Part shown: one piece after another, positions 38,984-50,000 of the stretch
Layout of the letters: the number at the start of each line of letters is the position of its first letter
Position numbering within the stretch: the stretch's first letter is position 1
Source of the DNA: Chromobotia macracanthus
Taxonomy: Eukaryota > Chordata > Actinopteri > Cypriniformes > Botiidae
DNA: 64,000 nucleotides
NCBI GenBank assembly: GCA_036877525.1
Contig: JAZGTH010000124.1
Span: 1-64,000, forward strand
Direction of reading: 5' to 3'
Made by a program: the position numbers and the translations under genes
Notes under the pieces: generated by a model
The model's database searches: none
What the model saw: the letters and a program-made list of their open reading frames with translations, nothing else
What the model was told of the DNA's origin: nothing

Positions 38984-40200
38984 ATTTTAATTAAAAACGC
39001 AATGTTTTTTATTTCTATGTGTTCATCTCTTCTTTCATGAAATGAACATACACCAACACAGGGACCATTTTGGACACACTTTATTAATATTTTGCACATT
39101 TTACAATAATACTAAATTCATTAAAATAACAAGATAATTATGTAGTGACCAAAAGTTCAACAAATGTGTTACATTTTAATTCCTTTAGAATAGTTCATCT
39201 TGGCCTAGTTTCAGGGCTGCTACTGGAATTCAGTCCGGGACTAAATGATAAGGCTGGTCCTAAGCCCCCCATGTGTCAAGTGTAAAGGCAGGTTTAAGGT
39301 GCCCCCTTTTTCACAAAGCTCAGGGTAACATGAACATCAAGGCATTTTCTAACCAACTTCCTGAGGTACCACCTGCAATGATTTGCAATTACCCAACAAT
39401 TTTCCAACAATGGATTGCCAGTACAGTATGATGTATGTCACATATACTACTACTTCAAACTTTTTAAAACTTATTTTTTTTATTTTAACCAGAGAAAAAA
39501 ATGCTCCAATATTTTCTGTTCTTCCTGTGGAAATCAATTAGTGGATAACAAGTCAACCCTGAAAGATCTTCAAAATGTGCTTATGACTTCTATTGCGTCA
39601 GCGGTGCAGTTTTTTACATTTGTTTCCTGTAAAACAAAATTATTGCAGCAAGAAGTTTAAAAAGGTGTATTAAATGAGTTTAGAGAAATTGTAAGTAGCA
39701 GTAGTAATTTTTTTTGTTAATGTTTGAACACCAGGGGGAACTAAAGACCACAAATAGCTGTTCCTGCAGTTTGTTGACAATGATCTGCCCTATTTCACAG
39801 TATTTTTTAATTAAATACGTTTTACATATTTATACATCACTTGCCTCAAATTAAATACTAAAATCCTATATTATCATATCCACATTCTCAACTAAAATCC
39901 AAACTACTCAGTCAAAATTTATGCATGGAGTGGCATTTATGTTATGCTCATAAAGCAGCATTGTAGATAATATTTTGCAAAAGATAAAATTTCCTTTTTT
40001 CAGAAAAACTTTTTTTCTGCTGGAAAAGCAGAAAAGTAACATTGACTTTTTTCTGCATTTCAGAAGCAAACATTTTAAAATTCCAAATTAAATATGTGGA
40101 AGCATTATTCAAAATTGCATTTGTGTCTGTGTATACAAATAGAATATTTGTCAAGTAATGTGGTCCTGCAAGGTTGTAGATTGTACACAAAGGAATTATC

Positions 40201-40235
40201 TTGATAATCATTCATCATCTATGAATGATTATCAA
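40201..40235. repeat. Perfect 15-bp inverted repeat with 5-base loop
   Basis: Arms 40201-40215 (TTGATAATCATTCAT) and 40221-40235 are exact reverse complements around CATCT. The hairpin is AT-rich and lies between sfrp2 and arfip1. Confidence 0.95.
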
Positions 40236-42033
40236 TAATCAATAATCTTCACCACTATCCAGGAAATACATGCCAGAAAGTGGCTAATCATAGTGTGGAC
40301 TGGACACCCCGTCACTGCATCTGATTCCCATCAATTTTAATTTAGGGTCTTAAATTTAATTGAAAGTGTGTTTAATTTAATTTTGTTTGTGTTAAAATAC
40401 TCACAATAAAAAATGTGCTAAAACAAGAACAATCTTAATATGTAGAGTTTTGCAAAGAAAAAGCTGTTTTGCAGAAATGGGCAATTTCTGGCCTGTAGAA
40501 ACAGGTGCCTTGGTATATTGATTCAGTCATAAAGTTTATTAAAATTTACTAATTAAAAAATAAAGTTCATCTGTTGTGCTTGCGGTATTGTGTTTTGCAG
40601 TGCAATGACAACGAATACATCAAACAAAAACTCATTGTGTATTACAAAAAAACAGACGACCAATGACAATTTTAATTTAAATTTATTTGCTTTTTGCATT
40701 TTGTTTTGTGTGATTGTTGGAGAAAAATCATCAATGATTAATATACATTACATGACGGTGGGTGTTAATAAATGCACTAGTACACTAAACACTACTATAA
40801 TGAAAAACAACATAATGCCACTGTGATGAATACATGAAATTGTTTGAGGTCTGATACTATGTACAAGAATAAAAATCTGAATATTTACAGAGTACCACAA
40901 AGGTTTAAAAAATACCATGTGCCTTTTACCTAACCACCTTACCAACATACAATAAAATATGATTGAATCAACATGAGGTCCTACTGGAGCATCTCATATG
41001 ACTTGTAATATTGTAATACTGGGTATTCTTATGCCAAAACATATTAAGAACACAGCAAACAACTCTGAGATCATAACAGAAAACATACCCATATAGTACA
41101 ACATTATTCATATAACTAACATGGAAAAAATATACAAATACTACATATATTTGTTATTGTTGCAATTCAAATGATATAACATAAGAAAAGTGCAGCATTT
41201 AGCATTTAGCATTTACATTGTAGAAAGAAGGAAAATAACAGTGGGTTATAAAAATCATGCATTTGTGTACTCAGTTGTCTATCTTTTCTGGGCAAAAGTT
41301 TAAGTATTCACATTAACATACATGATGATGTTTCAGAGGCTAGTATCACATGGGATATTGTATTAAACATTGAGAATAGATCCAGCTATCTCATTGTGCT
41401 GAAAAAAGAACTTAGTAAAACCATCCACACAAACACACTCTTGTTGGCAGGTTTAACCACATTAACCTTGAATTGCTAAGAAACATGTTCCCTAACTATA
41501 ACCAAGCAGAAAAAATATCGAAAAGACAGAATTGTTAGAAAATGCAACTGCCCCAAAACAGACCAGCACCTGTGCAATGATGTGTGCTCTGTTTACCATC
41601 TACATTTGTATGTGGACCATGATTCATCATTTAAGATTCGGCAGTAATTCCATGTTCCTGCCAACCATTTCAACATCTCACATTACACTTTATTAACATT
41701 CAAAAACTGACAGTGACTTTGTTCCATAATTATGATATCAGATAGTAAACCATCTGTCAAAAAAGATTTATGACAGTTTAAGGCAATCGAGGAGAGAAAC
41801 ACGAAAGTGAGTAAATTGAAAAAAGTCATACGGATAAATGAAAGTAGATCTGTGCTGAACCTATGGTAGATGTCTTCTGACAGTTACCACTGCCAACCTG
41901 TATCCTGAGCTCTGACTAAACAGATCTCAAAATGGCATTGGGATTTAGAATGAACTTATATATGTATGTATAATATTAATACAGGCCTTAATTTTCCCAA
42001 AAAATTGATTGCTTAGAGCATTAACGGGCAAGC

Positions 42034-43429
42034 CTAGCACTGAAGCTTACGAATACTGCGAGAAATTCTCTTGAACTCACGCTGACCCCTTTGCCAGCGC
42101 TTCAGTGATGTTATGACCAAATTTCCATCCATCTTCTGGCCCATCACCAGATAGGCAGCATTGATGTCATTCATTTCATCGCACACACACTGAAGGCCAT
42201 CTTTCAGCCAGAGCACTGTTTTCTTGAGGTCTCGCTCAGTGACACCACCATTTAACTTGTAGATGGTCTTGCTCTTGGTTTCTGGAATGATCTTGGTGTC
42301 TCCATTCATGTAGGAAATCTCCTTGACCTTGATTTTTAAAGCTAATGTTTGATTAAGATTGTGTTAGAGTGAGAAACTGGACATTTCCTGGACAAATTCA
42401 GCATAGGCCAAATGCACGAATGCACTGATCTGAATAGCTACTGGTTGACATGTTTGGACAGAGTGGAAAGCTGAAAGTTTTTTTGTTTCATTGTTTGTTT
42501 TTAAATGATCCTCAATGGTTCTTTGAAAAGAATCCTCATCTTTTTTCAGTGTATGTAATATTCTGTTTTTTTAATAGGTCTTTCAATAGGTTGCTTTTGT
42601 TCATTAGAAAATTCCTTAACAGCACCTAGTGGTACACTATTCTACAATATGTCAGAAACTAATTCAAATTGAAAGTTTTTACCTTAAGTTTTTAGCTTTA
42701 TGTTTATGTTTTAAGGCTGAAAATATATACCTATATATTGTTGCATATGTGTAAAGAAAATATTATAGTCTTACCAAAATCATTCTTGCAAAAGCTGTCC
42801 ACAATTTCATTGTCATTCTCAGGCTTTTCTTTGCACGCATCACACACCCTTGGAACTGTTCAAAGAAAGATCAACAGAAAGTAAACTGAAGAATAAACTA
42901 ATTTAAAATACAGATCACAAAAAACTTTCCTACCTTCCTTGGTGACAGGCACCAAAGAATCTCCACCACCAGGTGGTATGCAAAGGTCATTATCCAGAGG
43001 GAAGCGCTGGCAGTCCAGCATCTCCGGCCAAGGGAACCCAAAAGCAGCCATCACTGGAGCGCAGCCGTTCCTGACGCTCTCACACAGTGACCTGCACGGC
43101 TGAATTGGCTCGTCAAGATCATCCAGACACACCGGAGCGAAAAGCGAACACAGAAACTTCCTTGTGTCAGGATGACACTGCTTCTGCACCAAAGGGATCC
43201 AGGAGGATGCCTGTTGCGCAACCTCATTCATGGTTTCGTGTCCAAGGAGGTTGGGCAGACGCATGTCCGTGTACTCGATATCATGGCACAGGAGAAGGTT
43301 TGCAGGTATTGGTTTGCAGTTGGTCTTTTTCTGAAACAGCTCGGGCTGACCAAAGGCATATAGTCCATGAAGCGCAACCAGATATTCAGGTAAGGAAAGC
43401 GCAACAAGCAGTGCCAGATATGCGCGCAT
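42034..43429 (-). CDS. sfrp2: Secreted frizzled-related protein 2, 3 exons, 294 aa
   Basis: A secreted Wnt modulator: its cysteine-rich frizzled domain binds Wnts and its C-terminal netrin-like domain binds heparin and matrix. Exons are 43429-42934, 42855-42775 and 42341-42034 (TAG). Donors GAAG|GTAGGA and TTTTG|GTAAGA and acceptors AACAG and TTAG join in phase 1 both times. Residues 1 to about 20 form a signal peptide (ALLVALSLPEYLVAL core). The frizzled domain contains all ten expected cysteines, from KTNCKP through LLLCHD, QCHP, FLCS, PVCL, QPCRS, LCES, NGCAP and LDCQ to DLCIP. The middle exon gives VPRVCDACKEKPEND, and the netrin domain ends KRISRSIRKLQC. The human protein is 295 aa with the same three-exon plan. 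It appears intact. Confidence 0.98.
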
Positions 43430-43600
43430 CTTTATTTCAGTTCAGCAGAAATCGAAAAGACAGAAGTACGTCTAACTCAACGTTATTTACAGTTATGGGT
43501 AACTGAACCCCATTCTACGCCCCAACCTGTTCTTACAAGTCTGGGCGGAGCGAAAGAAAGCGCTAAGATATCCACTGCCCAAGTTTGTCCCATTTCCTGA
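43430..43600 (-). promoter_or_regulatory. sfrp2: sfrp2 5' UTR and core promoter
   Basis: The sequence immediately upstream of the ATG is non-coding. A GC box (GGGCGG on the plus strand, 43543-43548) lies about 115 bp upstream of the start codon within a local CpG-richer patch. No clear TATA box is seen. Promoter function is inferred from position. Confidence 0.6.
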
Positions 43601-44381
43601 ATATAGGCTGTGTCTCAAAACCTTGTTAGCCACCCACCTAGACAGCGTTCTTGACCATTACATAGACCCATTCGAACAGCGAAACAAAAGAAACTTAAGT
43701 ACACACAGGTAATTGCTGAACATTTTTGTCACATGGCAATGTTAAAAGGCTGTAGTTTACAAAGTAGGCCTATGTTTGTAACTTACTAACAGACTTATTG
43801 TGTTAGCAAAACGAAGAAAACATACTGCACGCAGCACTAATTTTATCCTGAAAAAACATCAATGTCACTATGCTGTAGTGTTTTATTGTTAGTATTATAA
43901 ATGTAAGTAAAATTATGTAAGTCACAATTCTGTTGACGTAGACGATATATTTGTAGGGATTTTGTAACGTCGATTTATTAAAAATAATTCGTAAGAATTC
44001 GTAAGATTTTTAGTTTTCTAACGTTCCTCTTTCTCTGCCTAACATGTTACCTGATGGTAACTTACACCTAACATTTTTAGTATTGCATATACCAGTATTT
44101 TAAACATGATAATTATGCACATATTTGATTTATGAGTTGCAGTTTCATTTAACTGCAGGTTGCATATAGTAGTATATATTGTAGTCTTTCCCCCATCCAC
44201 TCACAGTCATCTATCATCATTATGGAAAATATGTGGAGTACGACGTTTATACACTATGGCTAACATTCTTCATGTTAAGGACTATTTGTGAGCTCATACC
44301 CCTTTTTGTAAGTTTTTGAATTTATATTGCCAATTTATGCAAATCTAAACTAAAAGATTGTAATTATTATTTAATACTACC

Positions 44382-45682
44382 TGTGGCAATACATAATGTA
44401 ATAACTGCACAAAATGTAATGTCCACGAAATGTATTAAGTTATTAATGTAATAAAATGTTTATAATTTAATCATTTTCTCAAAATGTTAAAATCTTGAGC
44501 TCATAATGTAATTAATTTACATTAATTTTTCATTAGTCACAATTTTTATATTATGAGGAATTTTTTACATATAAAAACTCATCTCATATTTCCATCTTTG
44601 CAATATCTTGAACAAAATCATTAGTATTCCTTTACAGTACTTTTTTTTAACCGTAATGTAAATCCATAATCTAAATCTAAATCCAGTCTTAAATCTTTGC
44701 AATGCACTAGGCTTCATAATATTTTGGGGTAGTCAAAAAAAGGTTAAAAACTCTTGAAATTTGGCACACACATTAGAGTCATCGGCCACACATTAGTTCT
44801 CATCAAGCCAGACATCTTTCATAATTAGTTATAAAGTCTGCATAAAAGGACGTCAGCCATTTTGGATTTTATAGAACATTTCTAACAATTGCAGTCTCTG
44901 AATTATTAAAAACTCCTTCTAGGGCATTTATGTGATTGTCACCAAACTTGGTCAACATTATTCCAAGACACTGAAAATGTTACATTGGAAACATTTCATA
45001 TCTCAAATGGTATTGCCAATGGGTCATTTTTGTAAGCAGATTATTAGAACCTATATTTAAGTTTAAAAGTTTAGCACCCTCTAGCTGTAAAAATAAAGAC
45101 AGTGTTGTGTTGCTTATGTCATCAGGAAATGACATATGACTGTCATAATTATTAAATAGAAATACAGGTCCATTTATATACAATGTGAATATTGTTTTAC
45201 TTAGTATTTTCCTATTATCAATTTGCAAAATTTACATTTACATCCATGTGCTCACCATGCACTCTTTACCAGGAACCACCATGTGATGATGGCACCATAG
45301 TGTTTGGGCTTGTCATCACTGCTTAATATAGCAGCTATAATATAGATGTTGTTTTAGGACAACCATTGAAATAGAAGTGTTGTTGTCTGATAAGCCTACT
45401 TTTCTTTTAATGTAATAGCTTATTTTACATACAGTTATTACATTCTGTGCTGAAATTTATTAAATTAAAAGGTAATTATGATATTGTAAACATTGTTTCT
45501 CTCATACATTCCGTGCTAGTATTACCTTACATTATAAGTTGCTACAGTGTGTTCATAATGTAGTATATTTCTCATACAATAACTTACATTATGGGATGAA
45601 TTTTTGGTACATTTAAAAATGTAATTATGAGCTCAAGGTTTTGTTACATTTTGTACAGTTATTACATTATGAGTTGCTACAC
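44382..45682. mobile_element. Non-autonomous DNA transposon with TAATGTAATAACT subterminal repeats
   Basis: The left end reads TGTGGCAATACATAATGTAA then TAACTGCACAAAATGTAA. The reverse complement of the right end reads GTAGCAACTCATAATGTAA then TAACTGTACAAAATGTAA. Further in, both arms share CTTGAGCTCATAAT (about 44494-44510 and 45625-45640). Extra copies of the TACATTA/TAATGTA motif cluster towards both ends. The element is about 1.3 kb with no transposase. Its core (about 44700-44960) looks like a different repeat inserted into it. Confidence 0.75.
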
Positions 45683-45735
45683 TGCCTTTTAGAAGTTACA
45701 TAAGACAAAAGACAAAATACAAGGCAAATAGCATA

Positions 45736-45995
45736 AGACAAAATAACTAAATTTACACAAAAGATCTGTTCAAAAGTTTAGATCCTCTTGTTTGTCAATA
45801 TAGTGTATTGCCTTCTTAGGAATCAATGAATGTTTGCATTTTGTAATAGGTTTTCCATGCGTCCCTCAATTGTCACAAGGGTCACAAAACATACAGTACA
45901 AAGCAGTCATTATGGAAGTTATACACTTTAATAAGCACCAAGGGGATGTAAACTTTTTGAACAGAACTGTTTGTGTAAATTTAGTTATTTTGTCT
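45736..45995. mobile_element. MITE with about 45-bp near-perfect inverted repeats
   Basis: The left arm 45736-45780 starts AGACAAAATAACTAAATTTA. The right arm 45949-45995 is its reverse complement except for a few bases and two inserted nucleotides. The core is about 170 bp of non-coding sequence (TTTGTCAATATAGTGTATTG near 45791). This matches a fish MITE family I recognise by its GTAAACTTTTGAAC arm. It lies 50 bp from the element at 44382-45682. Confidence 0.85.
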
Positions 45996-46881
45996 TTTGG
46001 AATATATGTAAATATCTGTTATGTTAAATAGCTCATTGAAGGCAGTACTAAATGAAAAATAAAATGAGAGAGAACCCTTGATGAGTGAAACTTTACTTGC
46101 TGCAGTAGGCCTGGTCCCTGTATCATTCATCACTCTGTAGGGTCCAGTTTTAAGCCACTAGGAGTGGGTTACACAAACAAACCTTTTCGCAACTAAAACA
46201 GCCCCCTACTCCTTCTAAAGGTAAAGGACACTTACAGTGAACAACTACAAATCTAAGCTGCAGAATTCATTGAGTAAAGCCGAAGCATGTGTGACCTGTT
46301 AGGTGTTCAAGCAACACATTGTTTATAAATGTGAGTGTTCGTATAACAATATTAGGAGCATAGTGGTTTCTTGGCTCTTTGCTGTCATCAGGTTTACTGG
46401 GTAACAGTTTCTCTTAAAGCCCTCTTGGAGAAATTCCCCTAAGGCTTCTAAAGGTCATAGGTTCAGAGGCCCCCATTAAATACAGGTTAGCTGCTGGGTT
46501 TTCCACCCTTTGGGGTCCTGCTGAGAAGTAAAGAGTCATTTAAAGGCTTGATTGTGGCAGTAAAATAATAGCCCTTGGTCAAAATGATGATTAGATAATG
46601 TTCCGACCAGAAAGTTTGTCTCTCCTGGACATACGTGTCCTTTATTTGCCCCCTTTATTATTTTGCTGTGTATATGTATGTTAATTATCAGTCTAGGTTG
46701 AGGGGTTACTGAATAGTGCATAGATAATTCTTTTTAAATGTATTTTTAAAACCCTATTTTATGGGTATGACAGAAAATGAGAATTAATCCACAGCTGATT
46801 TGTCTTAATAAATAATATGTTGCTCTCCAATATGTTGCTGTCTTTCAATGGATTTGCATCAACTTGTGTCAAATAAATCAT

Positions 46882-47004
46882 TTGTAGTGGTTAAAGCTTA
46901 TTCCTTGTAATCAGAAGTTTGCTGGTTTGAGCCCTGTAACAAACCCTAACTAATGAGAGAGGCAATTAACTTCAGAATGCTTTTGTATGATGCACAGTGT
47001 AATG
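46882..47004 (+). repeat. tRNA-derived SINE remnant
   Basis: A-box-like TAGTGGTTAAAG (about 46885) and B-box-like GGTTTGAGCCC (46924-46934) are spaced as in a tRNA promoter, followed by a short divergent body. There is no cloverleaf, so this is a retroposon head, not a tRNA gene. Confidence 0.65.
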
Positions 47005-50000
47005 ACTACATGGGAAAATATTGTGTAGTTTTTTCCATCATTACTTGAACTCAACCAAGTTAGTTAAAATGTTTTATATCCGACATATTTCTTTCATGAG
47101 TGCTGTAGGAGGTCCAGGTTAGTTGTGTTTCTTCTTAGAGTTAAAAGCTGTCATCAGCCCATATTTGTGATACAAACTTCACTTTAAGATGTGCCCATAA
47201 GAAAATGAGAGCCAGCTTATTGCAGTTCAGCTGCTTACATCTGTACCTCTCTATCCCATAATCCCCCCCAAACCATGACCTCTACAGCTCATTTTATGTT
47301 ATCCTTTTTGTAACACTTCTTTACTGAGATTCACAGATCAGGCTGTTATAACTAATTAGGGCATTAATGTTTTCTCTGTCTGAAACCACAGGTCTTTGAA
47401 AGTTACACCCATTTCTAGTTTTAGTTCTTTGTTTCTGTGTAGTGTAGACAACTTTATGTGGAAAAAGCAAATGCCCGAAAAGCATTGGGCATTTATGACT
47501 TTGTTGGCTAACATTAACTGTAAATGCAGCCAGCAGTTGTTATTATAGATTGAATGTTTCTATGTCCCAAAGGACACACAGCAGTCTTAATATCATGATT
47601 GCACTTTTTCTCAGAATTGTTCCTTTGAAAGAAATATTCCGTTCAGTTTGCAGCTAAGCAGTCAAAAGTTCCAGGCCAAACATTAATCTGAACACCACAT
47701 ATTAGATCCTCACAGTGGAGGAACTGTTAAAACTAAGTGTAACTTCAGATAGGGAAGGTATCTTCAACCTAGGCTGATACCTTTAAAACATCACTGTTGT
47801 AAAACACAACTGTTGTAATATTTATAAACTGGATATTTATAAACTGAAAAGGAACTTATTTTGCAAGGAACAGAAAAAGAGACATAATGTTAATTACCAC
47901 AAAAATAAATTATATAGTTATTTATTTATAAAGGTGATACTTTTGAAACTGTGTCAGTTTTAAAAATTGAAGACTTTTCAGATTATCAGCAATGTGTGAG
48001 GAATATTGTTACACAGATTTATATTGAATTCTGTGTTTGCATTTCTCACATGCTTTCTGTTTTTTATTGTAAGAGGAATGTACTGGACTGGTTTCTTTTC
48101 AGAATTGCATGTATATACCACACCTTATGGACTTTAAAGTGACCAACCAAAGATTCCATTGCTTTGCCAATGTGCTGGATTGTGTAGCAGAAGCTGCTCG
48201 GCAAGCATGATATTAAACTTCTATCTTATTGTTAGAGCAGACTGTTTTTCAGCAATTCATGCTTGAACATGTCTACAGGAATTCACTGTTTCTATTCAAA
48301 ATCATGAACAAGCAATATTCATGTGATATTTGTGCTTAGTATAGACGGTTAACTGGGGACTAGGTCTAAAGATTCAGCACACAACAGTAATACACCAAGT
48401 TAAGTTCTTTAACTGTATCTCTCCTGCTTGGAAAGCTAAAAAGGCAGTTTAGAGAGAGAAATGTGCTATAGCCCTAACAAGCTTATGAGATTTAGACTCT
48501 GCGCAGTTTGAGATAAATAATTCAATAACACTGCAAACGTATTAATGTAACTGAAGTTCCATATAGTCATACAGATTGTACTTACATGCTGTAATTCAAA
48601 AAATACCTCTCACTGACACATGCAGAAAACTGTTAGGTAATTGAGTCAGCATATATCAAATGGCAGGATAGATTAAATGACTGATGTAGGACTGTCTGTA
48701 CAGTATGTGTGAATGAATGTGTCTGTGTTTTATTTCACAAGCAGGCCTAGTGTATTCATAATTTTAGGCTCAAGGTTCTAGTTCTATTCTTTTTGGCTGG
48801 GTAAAGTATGGAACCATATATTACAGCTGTTTTGCGCAGTACAGAGACACCTTATTAGTCAGTAGCGATTGAGCCTAAAGCCAAGACTAAATGACTTTCA
48901 CTAACTTTAACATAAATGTCTCTTTCAAAAGCTTGTGACCTGTGTTACTAAATCTAGATGTAATGTAAAATGAGTAGATGTGTTTATTTTGCTTCTTTAC
49001 TACATGATTAAATTTGTAACTCTTCATACTAACAAGGAATGAATTAAGGAGTTTCCTTTAAAAATAATACAGTTAAAATGTACAGTTAAAAACAGATATT
49101 TAGCAATTTCCTTTTTTGTAGCTACTATTTCCTTGGGTGATTGATAAATAAAGTAATCTGTAATTTTCATTTCCATGCTTCATCTTAATGTAATAGATAC
49201 AATTGTGTGGCATGAGGAACAGTGGATGTCAAAACTCAACAAAATCATCCACTGCATTTAGATGTGTAACATGGGCTGCTAAGTGACCCAGGCTGACCTG
49301 GGGCATTCCAGAGAATGGCATTGTGGGTAAATAAAACCTGGCACACATAGTTCAACTAGTGGCAAAAAGTGGTTTACAGGCATCAGCCAAAGGACCTGGT
49401 GACATATGAGGCAAAACAGATACAGTAATCTCACCCACTGTCCAACACATGTGCACACTCGTTACTTCAATACATTTTTCAAAACCGCAATACAATCGAA
49501 ATAAAGCTACATGATACTACCACACTATACTGTTACACAAACAGGCCTTCAAATGGGTCAAATTAATTTCATCATTGCATGAACAGGCGTATTATGCTCC
49601 AGGTCATACAGGTTATACAGATAGAAGTTAAAATTACAGAAAAAAACTCACTAACAGAAGTTCAGTCAACATCAAAAACTCTGCAAGCTATATATATATG
49701 CAGAACCAGGCTTATCAAGCAGAAAGCAAGAAGTCAAGCAGGAAAGGCTCACTTTGTTTGGAACATGAAAATAAGACCGTAATACAAAATATAAAGTACA
49801 GTAAATGATTCTCTAAAAAATAGTTAAGATACATGACATTTTTAAAATGCCTACAAAGGTGATTTTACAGTTTATTTCTAAATAAGCACTCAAGCATGGA
49901 TAACAACAGCCACTGAGCCACAAATGTGTTAGCTACATTGGTACAGCATCTACACCGCATGAATTCAGTTAAAAGAGTAGCTGGGTTTTGTGTGACAAGA

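Larger units (their letters stand above)
38471..42033. other. Spacer between arfip1 and sfrp2, including the sfrp2 3' UTR
   Basis: No coding exon is recognised. An imperfect AT/TATACAC repeat lies at 38928-38983 and a 15-bp perfect hairpin at 40201-40235. The segment nearest 42033 is the sfrp2 3' UTR, with reverse-strand AATAAA candidates at about 41689-41694 and 40535-40540. The rest is AT-rich. Confidence 0.5.

Noticed and set aside
43087..43506. 139-aa plus-strand open frame over sfrp2 exon 1
   Set aside because: Antisense shadow of a GC-rich coding exon; no family resemblance and no splice or promoter context.
46882..46950. tRNA gene
   Set aside because: A- and B-box-like motifs are present but no cloverleaf can be drawn; it fits a SINE head.
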